Positions 9,279-18,100 of a stretch of 64,000 bases of DNA are shown here, in pieces; positions within the stretch are counted from its first letter, which is position 1, and each line of letters starts with the position of its first letter. Under the pieces are notes generated by a model that worked only from the letters and a program-made list of their open reading frames with translations, was not told the DNA's origin and ran no database searches. A program made the translations under genes and the position numbers. This DNA comes from Lacibacter luteus (GTDB lineage Bacteria > Bacteroidota > Bacteroidia > Chitinophagales > Chitinophagaceae): the NCBI RefSeq assembly GCF_004118265.1, contig NZ_SDHW01000004.1, positions 62,001-126,000 of the forward strand, in the 5' to 3' direction.

Positions 9279-9711
9279 GAATTACACCTCATCAGTAGAA
9301 GCAGGCAAATCCATGGCACGTATAGAAGAACTACTTGTGGAGATCGGAGCAACGAACATCAACAAGCAATACCAAAATAAACTATGCACCGGCATCACAT
9401 TTCTATTGTATGACCAGCAGCTGCAGCAAACACTTCCCTTCCACCTCAAAGCCCAAGCCGAAGAATGTTTCCTCATACTTTGGAAAGACGTAAAACGTCC
9501 TCGTCTCGACACCAAAGACCAACTCCAAAAGCAAGCCGCCAAAACCGCATGGAAGATCCTCAGCGATTGGACAGAGATTCAATGCAGCATGATTCTTCTC
9601 GGTCAGGCCAAACCGTTACAAATGTTTTTACCCTTCGTGTACGACATGAAAACAAATGAAACCCTATTCGAGAAAGTAGCAACCGGCAAAGCAAAATTGT
9701 TAGTCGGGTAA
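9268..9711 (+). CDS. conserved hypothetical protein of mobile elements
   Basis: A 147-residue, mostly helical soluble protein with no signal peptide or membrane segment. Its start overlaps the end of the replication-type gene by 11 bases, so the two are co-translated. The sequence (AEECFLILWKDVKRPRL, AWKILSDWTEIQCSM) is of a kind seen next to such replication proteins in Bacteroidota elements, by recollection. No function is known to me. It ends 171 bases before the LexA-like gene. Confidence 0.65.
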   Translation: MNIKNYTSSVEAGKSMARIEELLVEIGATNINKQYQNKLCTGITFLLYDQQLQQTLPFHLKAQAEECFLILWKDVKRPRLDTKDQLQKQAAKTAWKILSDWTEIQCSMILLGQAKPLQMFLPFVYDMKTNETLFEKVATGKAKLLVG

Positions 9712-9768
9712 AACACTCCTCTTATCGATCAGCTTTTTTCAACACCTGCCTTCATTTTACTAAATACC

Positions 9769-9799
9769 TTGTATATAATTGATATTCAATTATATACAA
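9769..9799. promoter_or_regulatory. 31-bp perfect palindrome, candidate LexA-like operator
   Basis: TTGTATATAATTGA and its exact reverse complement flank a 3-base centre. It lies 84 bases upstream of the LexA-like start and just upstream of the predicted promoter, and it contains the TTGTATA core found again in the downstream boxes. Confidence 0.6.
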
Positions 9800-9840
9800 C
9801 TTTGCTTTAAAAAGACAAGGTTGTATGTGAAAAATTGCTT

Positions 9841-9876
9841 TAATTTTGTTATACAGTGTTATACACCAATTATACA
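9841..9876 (+). promoter_or_regulatory. promoter and three phased repressor boxes before the LexA-like gene
   Basis: TAATTTTG at 9841-9848 fits the Bacteroidota -7 consensus TAnnTTTG, with TTG at 9821-9823 as a possible -33 element. Immediately downstream are GTTATACA (9848-9855), GTTATACA (9858-9865) and ATTATACA (9869-9876), spaced 10-11 bases, i.e. on one face of the helix across the start point. This is the arrangement expected of an autoregulated repressor. Confidence 0.55.
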
Positions 9877-9882
9877 ATAAAA

Positions 9883-10509
9883 ATGAGTGAAGAAAACTTA
9901 AGTATTAAAGCGAAAGAAGCTCTCCGGCACATTAGAAATTGGATAATGCACAATTCTAGGTTTCCATCAATGAGAGAGCTTATGACAGCGATGGGATATA
10001 AATCACCTCGTTCTGCAATGCTTTTACTGGAAGAGCTTGAAACGAATGGATTTTTAAAAAAGAAAATCGACGGCAGCTATAAACTAATCAAGGATTTGGA
10101 GGAAACTGAAACCGTACGAACTGTTTCAATTCCCTTGATTGGATCAGTTGCTGCAGGCACACCAATTTTTGCTGACGAAAACATTGAAGCAATGATTCCT
10201 GTGTCAACATCTTTGATTAAGTCCGGTCAAAAATACTTCCTGTTGAAAGTCAGAGGAGACTCAATGGATTTGGCAGGAATTAATCATGGTGACATGATTC
10301 TTGTAATGCAAAAAAAATATGCAGACAACGGCGAAAACATAGTTGCCTTAATTGATGATGAGGCAACTGTAAAAGAATTTCATCACTCTGGTCAGATTGT
10401 TACTTTGGTTCCAAGATCTTCGAATCTTACGCATCAGCCAATCATTGTTACATCCAATCTAAGAATTCAGGGAATCGTTGCGGCCGTTATTCCTAAAGTA
10501 AACAATTAA
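9883..10509 (+). CDS. LexA-like autoproteolytic repressor (S24 family)
   Basis: 208 residues from the ATG at 9883; a GTG at 9856 is in frame but falls inside the repressor boxes. Residues 7-70 form a winged helix like that of LexA (RFPSMRELMTAMGYKSPRSA). Residues 80-205 are the S24 peptidase/dimer domain. The expected cleavage pair is A91-G92 in SVAAGTPIF, the nucleophile is S127 in RGDSM, and the general base is K164 in ATVKEF, so self-cleavage looks intact. LexA-type proteins cleave themselves when RecA filaments form on damaged DNA. Genes for DUF2188 and the CBASS proteins follow in the same direction at 11 bases or closer except for one 36-base gap, so it probably controls them. Confidence 0.87.
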   Translation: MSEENLSIKAKEALRHIRNWIMHNSRFPSMRELMTAMGYKSPRSAMLLLEELETNGFLKKKIDGSYKLIKDLEETETVRTVSIPLIGSVAAGTPIFADENIEAMIPVSTSLIKSGQKYFLLKVRGDSMDLAGINHGDMILVMQKKYADNGENIVALIDDEATVKEFHHSGQIVTLVPRSSNLTHQPIIVTSNLRIQGIVAAVIPKVNN

Positions 10510-10520
10510 AAAAAAATACC

Positions 10521-10763
10521 ATGGCAAATTATCACGTTTCAAAAGACAAAGACACTGGAAAATGGAATATTCAAAAAGAAGGTGGCCAGAGGTCAAGCGG
10601 TTCTGCTGATACGCAAAAAGAGGCAGAAAAAACTGCAAAAGAATATGCTGCCAATTCTGGAGGCGGTGAAGTACGCATTCACGGCTTAGATGGCAAGATT
10701 AGAGATAGTGACACTGTTGCTCCTGCTAACGATCCAACATCTAGTAAAGACACCAAACATTAA
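10521..10763 (+). CDS. DUF2188 protein
   Basis: An 80-residue protein with the DUF2188 pattern: YHVSKDKDTGKWNIQKEGG, a SADTQKEAEKTAKEYA helix, then GGEVRIHGLDGKIRD. The family is small, soluble and widespread; its biochemical role is not known to me. The polar Ser/Thr/Lys tail after residue 63 looks disordered. It starts 11 bases after the repressor gene and precedes the CD-NTase by 36 bases, so it belongs to the CBASS transcript. It may be a passenger or a stress-related accessory protein. Confidence 0.85.
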   Translation: MANYHVSKDKDTGKWNIQKEGGQRSSGSADTQKEAEKTAKEYAANSGGGEVRIHGLDGKIRDSDTVAPANDPTSSKDTKH

Positions 10764-10789
10764 TCACAATCTAATTCTTAAAATTTAAA

Positions 10790-10797
10790 TTGTATAA
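10790..10797. promoter_or_regulatory. inverted repressor box before the CD-NTase
   Basis: TTGTATAA ends three bases before the CD-NTase ATG. TGTATAAC (10791-10798) is the exact reverse complement of the GTTATACA boxes upstream of the LexA-like gene, so this may be a secondary operator. Confidence 0.4.
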
Positions 10798-10799
10798 CC

Positions 10800-11774
10800 A
10801 TGACCTTACTTCAATGTATCCAAGGCTTGATTGATAACATCTCTGTTACAGACAAACAAGAAGAAAACATCAAAGCATCCCTATCCAACCTTGAAGGGCA
10901 TCTGTTGGATAAGGACAATGGGCTACACATTCTAAGAACATTTACAAATGGATCTTACGACAGGGACACGATTATCCGTCCCTTAAATGACGTTGATGTT
11001 TTTGCTGTTCTTGACTATGACAAATGGAAAGATGAATATGGCAACTTACCGAACCCGCAAAGCGTGCTCACTAAATTCCGTAATTATCTAAACGACCAAA
11101 ATGATTACAAAGACAAAGTAAAACAAGATCGTCCTTGTGTTACAGTTCAGCTTAGCGACAAAGACTTTGATGTTTTACCCAGTTTTGCACAATTAGGTGG
11201 TGGATACCTCATACCAAACTATGATTTAGAATCTTGGACATTTTCTTATCCTGAGCAGTTAACAAATAACCTGGATGACATCCACAAGAAAAGAGGATAT
11301 AAGGTCAAGCCAACCATTATGTCAGTAAAATATTGGAACCGTGAAAACAACAAGTTGATTCCATCATATCATATTGAAGAAGTAGCTATCAATATTTTCC
11401 AGCTCAACGATTTTAAAAATTTTGAGCAATCAATACGTTTATGGTTTAACAACGCCGAGACTTATTTGGATTCAAGTAAATTCAAATCAAACGACGAGTA
11501 TACAAAAGCCATCAATAAAGTACGAAGGGTTAAGGACAAACTCAATGATGCCTTGAAGAAATACGAAGATAATAAGGAGGATGAGGCAATTCAGATCTGG
11601 AAAGACATATTTGGCAAAGAGTTTCCTACGGTTTCTGATGATGAAGCAAAAAACTTTTCAAAATCATTGTCTGAAGGCAATTTAAAAATTTCGCCTTCAG
11701 GTGCTTTGTCTACCACAGTGGGTACAGCTATCTCCGCATCAAAAGGCTACTTTGGTGATATTTCAAAAGCCTAA
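10800..11774 (+). CDS. CD-NTase, CBASS second-messenger synthase
   Basis: 324 residues with the polymerase-beta-like fold of CBASS cyclases. The nucleotide-binding GS motif is G51-S52 (FTNGSYDRDT). The metal-binding acidic pair is D64 and D66 (LNDVDVF), and a third Asp lies at about 124 (KDFDVLPSF). C-terminal helices follow, with the segment KPTIMSVKYWNRENN. In CBASS such enzymes make a cyclic nucleotide after phage infection. Its C-terminus (GTAISASKGYFGDISKA) is Gly/Ala/Ser-rich and could be the acceptor tail on which the neighbouring E2-like protein acts, as known for E2-linked CBASS. The product nucleotide cannot be told from sequence. Confidence 0.9.
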   Translation: MTLLQCIQGLIDNISVTDKQEENIKASLSNLEGHLLDKDNGLHILRTFTNGSYDRDTIIRPLNDVDVFAVLDYDKWKDEYGNLPNPQSVLTKFRNYLNDQNDYKDKVKQDRPCVTVQLSDKDFDVLPSFAQLGGGYLIPNYDLESWTFSYPEQLTNNLDDIHKKRGYKVKPTIMSVKYWNRENNKLIPSYHIEEVAINIFQLNDFKNFEQSIRLWFNNAETYLDSSKFKSNDEYTKAINKVRRVKDKLNDALKKYEDNKEDEAIQIWKDIFGKEFPTVSDDEAKNFSKSLSEGNLKISPSGALSTTVGTAISASKGYFGDISKA

Positions 11775-12183
11775 ATATTACAATCCTGCAATTCAGATAC
11801 AGGCAATGAAAGCCCAGTATCCGCAGTTTAAAGTCATTAAGCGAAGTGATTTTGACATTGAATTCATTGGCGAACTGCATGTGAGCCCTGTTTTACCAGT
11901 CTACACTGTATCCATCAACTATTTGGGTTCATCGAGGCCTCTTGTAAGGATTATCAAGCCCGAATTAGTTTTGAAACCACCCCATTTTTATCAGGAAAGC
12001 AAATCTCTTTGCTTGTATCATCCGGACAACTATAAATGGTCTAAGGAAAAGCTTATTGCAAAAGACATAGTATCTTGGTCTGCAGCATGGATTTATTTCT
12101 ATGAGAAATGGTTACAAACCGGCAAATGGTTTGGTCCCGAAGCAGATCATTCCATTGATATATCAAAATTTGAAACTAACTAA
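11755..12183 (+). CDS. E2-like protein of CBASS (no E1 or JAB partner)
   Basis: A ubiquitin-conjugating-like fold of about 142 residues. The candidate catalytic Cys is C86 in SLCLYHPDNYKW. The helix WSAAWIYFYEKWLQTGKWFG and the terminal PEADH are typical of E2 proteins found alone with CD-NTases. In such loci the E2 attaches the CD-NTase C-terminus to another molecule and so primes the cyclase. The start is uncertain: GTG 11755 gives a 20-base overlap with the CD-NTase; GTG 11701 and ATG 11806 are alternatives. No E1 or deconjugating JAB gene is present in the operon, so it is a short type II arrangement. Confidence 0.82.
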   Translation: MIFQKPKYYNPAIQIQAMKAQYPQFKVIKRSDFDIEFIGELHVSPVLPVYTVSINYLGSSRPLVRIIKPELVLKPPHFYQESKSLCLYHPDNYKWSKEKLIAKDIVSWSAAWIYFYEKWLQTGKWFGPEADHSIDISKFETN

Positions 12184-12185
12184 TT

Positions 12186-12962
12186 ATGGGATTTAGATTT
12201 GTACCTAATAGTGTATCATATGAAACTGTTAATCGGCTTAATAACTATGCCGACATTCTACTTTATACTTCGACTTTAGTTACAATTGCTATTAGCTTCT
12301 TGGGGTATTATGAGTTAATCCCAGATTTGAAAAACTTGCTGATTGGATTAAACATATTGTTCATTTGTATATTCGTCTATCTTGATAATAGAGCTAACTA
12401 CATTTTTACGAAAGCAGAAATGCGTCGTCGCCTTGATTGGCTTGATAATTCATTTCAAACAAATTTTTCTGGAAAAAAATCGAAAGACTATTTTACCAAC
12501 GATCATCTTTCTCCCGGCCTCTATAAACTTGCGGTTAACTGCTTTGAAAATAGCTTTCATACTCAATTCATTATTTCAAAAATGCTTCCTAAACTCATTA
12601 CACAGACTATCATTATTGTTTTAGTCTTTATTATTTCCGCCTATATAGGAAATCGGGAAATAATTCGCATGTTCTTCGAATTGTCTTTGCCAGCCATCTT
12701 AATCCAAAAACTTATCAAAGCATTATATTTCTCAACTCGGATGGCAGATGTACAAGATCATTTTAAATCACTTTTCAATGATTTACTAAAAATAAATTTT
12801 GACGATAAAACAGCAGAATCGTTAAGAGATATTTTGGAATATGAAACAGCTTTATCATGGGCTTCAACTCCTCTGGATTCTAAAATTTTTTGGAAACATA
12901 AGGTTAAGTTAGCTCAGGACTGGGAAGAGTTAAAACAGGAATACAACATCAAGGCACTATAG
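12186..12962 (+). CDS. four-helix membrane effector, S-4TM type
   Basis: 258 residues with two pairs of membrane helices: about 23-41, 48-66, 138-154 and 160-178. A polar segment of 70 residues separates the pairs (AEMRRRLDWLDNSF) and an acidic soluble tail closes the protein (YETALSWASTPLD, KLAQDWEELKQEY). This is the plan of the S-4TM effectors described beside SMODS nucleotidyltransferases, which are predicted to permeabilise the inner membrane on second-messenger binding. It starts 2 bases after the E2 gene and ends 1 base before the second nucleotidyltransferase. Identification rests on topology plus context. Confidence 0.8.
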   Translation: MGFRFVPNSVSYETVNRLNNYADILLYTSTLVTIAISFLGYYELIPDLKNLLIGLNILFICIFVYLDNRANYIFTKAEMRRRLDWLDNSFQTNFSGKKSKDYFTNDHLSPGLYKLAVNCFENSFHTQFIISKMLPKLITQTIIIVLVFIISAYIGNREIIRMFFELSLPAILIQKLIKALYFSTRMADVQDHFKSLFNDLLKINFDDKTAESLRDILEYETALSWASTPLDSKIFWKHKVKLAQDWEELKQEYNIKAL

Positions 12963-12963
12963 A

Positions 12964-13767
12964 ATGGAGGCAGGTTTAAATAATCACTTAAGAAAAATCT
13001 CCTCCGAATTATTTATCAAATACAATGCGGAGGAAAGACAGAAAATTGACAGATCAATTAATAGTATTATTGGGAAGCTAGACAATTATTTTGACAACCA
13101 AATTGATGAAGCTATAGTTTTTGGTTCATACACAAGAGACACAATTCTTCCTCGCCGCTTTGACTCTGCCTCTGACATTGATATTCTTATTCAATTCAAT
13201 ACAACTGACTTTGACAAATTAAAACCGGAAACCTATCGCAACCATTTAAAAAGGTTTGCGGAAACGAACTATACTGCCTCCCCTATTATTAAAGATCACC
13301 CTTCTATTGTTATCGAATTAGGTCATATAAAATTCGATCTTGTACCAGCTATTTTTGACGTAGGTCTTATTTACGACAGCATCGAAATTCCCGATAAAAA
13401 TGGCGGCTGGCTGGAAACTGAACCTGATAAATTTAATGATACTCTTACTGAAGCAAACACTAATTACAACTCAATTGTAAAACCGATAATACGATTATTA
13501 AAATACTGGAATGCTTCCAACGGTTATCCGTTTTTCTCATTTGAATTAGAAACAGAAGTAGTAGATATGAATTTTAGTGATGAAAATTACCAGAGTGGTT
13601 TTCTATACGCAATTGAGGAACTTTCAGGCTCTGATTTACCTGGATGGGCCTCTTCAAAATTGGATGTACTTAAAACGAATGCTGGGAGGATTGATGAATA
13701 CCTTGATCATGGAGACCTCCAAAAAGCCAAAAGCACCCTTGAAAGAATATTGCCTGGATTTAGTTAG
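12964..13767 (+). CDS. second SMODS-type nucleotidyltransferase of the CBASS operon
   Basis: 267 residues with an apparently complete nucleotidyltransferase site: G54-S55 (IVFGSYTRDT), D71 and D73 (ASDIDILIQF), and D125 (IKFDLVPAI). A helical C-terminal half follows (IVKPIIRLLKYWNA). It is shorter than the CD-NTase at 10800 and clearly diverged from it, so it is not a recent duplicate. It is the last gene of the operon, one base after the effector. It might make a second signal, modify the effector or E2 (as antitoxin-like nucleotidyltransferases do), or lack cyclase activity. Confidence 0.85.
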   Translation: MEAGLNNHLRKISSELFIKYNAEERQKIDRSINSIIGKLDNYFDNQIDEAIVFGSYTRDTILPRRFDSASDIDILIQFNTTDFDKLKPETYRNHLKRFAETNYTASPIIKDHPSIVIELGHIKFDLVPAIFDVGLIYDSIEIPDKNGGWLETEPDKFNDTLTEANTNYNSIVKPIIRLLKYWNASNGYPFFSFELETEVVDMNFSDENYQSGFLYAIEELSGSDLPGWASSKLDVLKTNAGRIDEYLDHGDLQKAKSTLERILPGFS

Positions 13768-13891
13768 ATTAGTTAACAATATTGGCATTTCTAGGTAAAA
13801 GTGCCGACACTTCTCATTAACCTTGGCTGTAGTTCAACTGAGTGGTTATTTCCGCATGATTCCTGATTCTAGCGTATTTGGTCTTTTTTAT

Positions 13892-14046
13892 ATGTCGAAA
13901 ATTGTCGAAATAATCGACATATTATGCATTTCATGACGATCTATTGGACATTAGATTATATTAATGTCGAAATTTACCCTTAAATTCATCATTAAATAAT
14001 TAAAATATCGAACACTTCGACATCAGAAAACAATTATGTCGAAAAA
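13892..14046. promoter_or_regulatory. six ATGTCGAA-type boxes upstream of fic
   Basis: The 299-base gap before fic has no gene but holds repeated boxes: ATGTCGAAA at 13892, TTGTCGAAA at 13902, TCGACAT at 13914 (inverted), ATGTCGAAA at 13964, TTCGACAT at 14016 (inverted), and ATGTCGAAA at 14036. This density of one motif in both orientations points to an operator array, perhaps bound by the HTH at the end of the Fic protein. Confidence 0.55.
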
Positions 14047-14066
14047 TATAGCAAAACCCACCATCA

Positions 14067-15158
14067 ATGACATACAATAGGAATAACCCATATAACGACC
14101 TGCCTGCTCTTACCTCCACTGGTTTTACCGAATCCCCGGAAATCCTGAAACAACTCGTAAAAGCGTCTAGACATTTAGGGGAATTAAACGGCCTTTGCGC
14201 CTCTCTTCCAGATCCTCAGTTATTGATTAATACAATCGTTCTACAGGAAAGTAAAGACAGTTCCGCCATTGAAAATATTGTGACTACACAAGATGAGTTG
14301 TACAAAGCAGCATCAGAGCACGAATCCGCCAGCCCTGTAGCAAAAGAGGTATTGAATTACAGGGAGGCTCTATATGTTGGACTTGAAAAAATGAAAAGCC
14401 AGGAAGGTTTACTACTTACCAATACGATGGTCGAAATAGTACAGACTATAAAACAAAACAAAGCAAGTATTAGAAATTCACCCGGCACTTCGTTAAAGAA
14501 CGCAATTAATGGTGAGGTAATATATACACCTCCATGTTGTGAAGATATAATAAGAGAAAAACTGGCCTCCTTGGAACAATTTATCAATGATCCTTCTCTT
14601 TCAGAATTCGACCCATTAATTAAAATGGCATTGATACATTATCAGTTTGAAGCAATACATCCTTTTTCCGATGGCAATGGGCGAACAGGGAGAATTGTGA
14701 ATGCATTATACCTCGTTCAACAGGGATTGATATCACAGCCAGTACTGTATCTCAGTTCTTACATCGTAAAATATAAAGCCGAATACTACCAGCTATTAAA
14801 AGGCGTCACAGAAAAGAATAACTGGCATGACTGGGTAATGTATATGCTTACAGCATTGATCGAAACATCGCAGCTTACAACAAATAAAATTCGTAGTATG
14901 CTTTCATTAAAGGAAGAATTTGAAATAAAAATGAAAGAAACACTTGGTTCATCTTTTAGCTACGAGTTACTACAACTGATGTTTACTTTACCATATTTAA
15001 AAATTGAAATATTGGAAAGCAAGGGGATAGCTCACAGACAAACTGCATCAACTTGGCTGAAAAAACTAACCGATGCAGAAATTGTTAAGCCTCATAAAAT
15101 TGGCAGAACAACTTATTATATCAACTATAGATTAATGGAACTATTATCAATTGATTAG
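14067..15158 (+). CDS. Fic-domain protein with C-terminal winged helix
   Basis: 363 residues. The catalytic Fic motif is complete: H198-PFSDGNGRTGR, with Asn204 and Arg209. Fic enzymes transfer AMP or another nucleotide part onto hydroxyl groups of target proteins. An N-terminal inhibitory helix carries SSAIEN (residues 65-70), matching the (S/T)xxxE(G/N) motif of self-inhibited Fic proteins. Residues from about 290 form a winged helix (SKGIAHRQTASTWLKKL) that could bind the box array upstream. The STAND ATPase gene begins 5 bases after the stop, so the two are co-transcribed and may act together. Confidence 0.9.
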   Translation: MTYNRNNPYNDLPALTSTGFTESPEILKQLVKASRHLGELNGLCASLPDPQLLINTIVLQESKDSSAIENIVTTQDELYKAASEHESASPVAKEVLNYREALYVGLEKMKSQEGLLLTNTMVEIVQTIKQNKASIRNSPGTSLKNAINGEVIYTPPCCEDIIREKLASLEQFINDPSLSEFDPLIKMALIHYQFEAIHPFSDGNGRTGRIVNALYLVQQGLISQPVLYLSSYIVKYKAEYYQLLKGVTEKNNWHDWVMYMLTALIETSQLTTNKIRSMLSLKEEFEIKMKETLGSSFSYELLQLMFTLPYLKIEILESKGIAHRQTASTWLKKLTDAEIVKPHKIGRTTYYINYRLMELLSID

Positions 15159-15163
15159 AATCT

Positions 15164-18100
15164 ATGAGCACCAAAAGCAATGTCTATTCGCAAGGTGGCG
15201 GTGGCACTACTTATGAATTTGAAGTGCAAACCGCATTTATGATTCAATTCATAATAGGAGGCATTATGCCTGGTATTTCCGACAGCCGTATTGATTTAAT
15301 TCGCTTACAATCCGGGTCACTAAACTACCAAACTGATGATTTATTACTTGAATGTTCTAATGAAACTGGCCAAAAAACAAAAGTATTATTTCAAATAAAA
15401 CACAATCTGACTATTTCCGAAAAAAGTCCCTTATTCTCAGAAGTTCTCAAGAAAATTTGGGATGATTTTGTAAATGAACAACTATTTAACCCAAATGTTG
15501 ACAAAATATACATAGTCAAAAGCTATCTAACTTCGGATGAAAAAAAACACCTGAAAACACTTTGTAATTGGGCGAAAGTAAAAAGCACATCCGAAGATTT
15601 TATAAATGAGGCAAAGCGTATTCCATCCAAGAATAACTACCTACTCTTGTTCAGGAAAGTGCTAAAGAACATACTTAATAAAGAAATTGATGACGAAAAT
15701 CTTTACCGCCTTTTTGTTTGCCTAGACTTTATTGAGTATGATTTCGGAGAAGCGGCAAGCACAGCAAAAGCGAATTTACTTACCCTAATTGAATGTTCTA
15801 AAGATTCATCTTGCACTTTACCTTCCGTACAGATTTGGGATAGTGTTTTCTCATTTGTAAGTCATGCTGACAATAAGGGTGGCTCATTCAATAGTACGAA
15901 CATTCCAGCCCATTTAAAATCATTTTTCAACAGCTCCTATTATACAAATGCACAAAAGAAATTATTGTTAATAAGCCAGCAAAGCTTTGAACTAATAAAC
16001 ATCATTAATGATAAGATTGGCAACATTACTCTAGATCGCCAAAGCTACCTCGAAAGAATTACTACTGAATCTATCAACAATAATATCACGATTATAACAG
16101 GCGTAGCAGGGAGTGGTAAATCTGTTTTAGCCAAGCAATTCATCAGTAACATAAGAAAAAATAGCAGTGGCTATACACTGGTTTTTAAAGCAGATGAACT
16201 TAATAAAATAAGTTTAAGAGACTACTTTTTAAAATTTGACATTCACTTAACCACTTCCGAAATATTTAGTTTCTTTCCACTTCATAATGAACATTATATC
16301 TATATAGATTCATTTGAAAAACTTCTGGAAGGCGAAAGCGATGCATTTAAGCAGTTGCTAAATATAACTTCAGCCAACAGTAAGATTAAAATAATTGCTA
16401 CCTGCAGAGAAGCTGACTTGTCATTAATCAGAATAAAATATTTATCTGAAAGCAAGACAGAGCCAATTAAAGTAAAGTTATTGAATGATGAAGAGTTGCT
16501 CATATTGCAGGAGAAGCTTCCTACTCTTGCTGCTATACTGAAAAATAAAAGGATACATTCTTTGCTTAAGGTTCCGAAATATCTGGATTTTGCTTACCGG
16601 GCTAATCAGCTATCAGGTGACAATTTTTCTGAGAGTGATGAACATGCGTTTATTCAAAACCTTTGGGATATTATTGTTGAGAACAAGCTTAATAATAGTA
16701 GCATTGGCTTACCGGAAAGGAGAAATAAACAGTTTGTTGATTTGGCTGTCACTCGGGCAAAAAAAATGGCCCCTTACATTATACCATTGAATCCAGATGT
16801 TGAAGCATTGGCAAATCTATTAAAGGACGGAGTAGTTGCTAAATCAAATGAGACCGACGCATATACGCCTGCTCACGATATACTGGAAGATTGGGCTTTA
16901 ATAAAATATGTAGATTGGATATTTTTCCAACAAAAAGATCCTCTGCTTTTTTTCACTCATCTCGGCACAGAGCCAGCGATGCGAAGAGCCTTTAGGCTGT
17001 GGACTCTTCAGGCTTTAAAGTCACAGAATGAAGAAAAATTAGGATTCTTTACCCAAATATTATCAGCCGTTAATATTGAAAGTTACTGGCAGGATGAATC
17101 TGTTATTGCACTTCTGTACTCTCCATATCTGGCGACGTTTTTAGAATCCAATAAAGAATTGCTTCTGAAAAATAAATGGGCTCTCTTATCCAGGTTCATT
17201 CACATTATGCGAACTTCTTGTCGTGAATATGGAAATATTGATTTCTTGATTGAAAAGAAATTTATTCCGATTAGCGAATCGTGGAATCACATTATCAGCT
17301 TTATAGCTGAACACTTGGATAAACTACCCATAGAGAAATATGATTTAGTGTTACATACCATTAACGACTGGCATTACGTTCTTTATTGCACTGAAGATAT
17401 TCACCCTGTTGCTGGCAAAGCAGGTATTATTGTTGAGCATCTTTTAGAAAATCAGTATATAAATCAAGATGATTACTATTATAGAAACGATAATGCGCTT
17501 CTATGTGTAAAATTACTTCTTGATTGTTGCGGCGCTATTCCAGATAAAACAAAAAAATTGATTGAAATAGCTTCGGCCAATTATGAAAAGGAAGAGGATG
17601 GAATAGATAGAGATTGGAAGAAAATTCGCTTTTACGAGAAAATTGTTGAAACAGCCTTGTCGGGCCCCGCTTCTACGCAACTTGCAAAACATCTACCAGC
17701 CATTCTTATTAGTTTAATGAAAAAAGAATGGATTTTACCGGATGAACCAGAAGTAGTAAATGACGATACTTGGGCTATTTCGTCACGACGTAATAGCCGT
17801 GATTCAAACACATCTTTCGGTCTTGCATCAGAATATAAGAGAGATTATTTCCCGGCATCTGCTTATCAAACTCCGGTTTATTGGTTGCTTAAGTATCATA
17901 CCATTCCAACAATCGATTTTGTTATTGATTTGCTTAACCATTCCACTGAAGCATTTTTAAAGTCTGACTATGCAAGGTCGGACGAACGGTTAAAAATTGA
18001 TATATACTTACCTGATGGAAGAATTATTTCACAACACGGGAGTATGGGTTTGTGGTCCATGTTTAGAGGTACAGGCATTGCAACACCTTATCTTTTGCAG

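Noticed and set aside
13768-14066. CRISPR-like array
   Set aside because: The repeated unit is only 8-9 bases, occurs in both orientations and has irregular spacing, which fits operators rather than CRISPR repeats.
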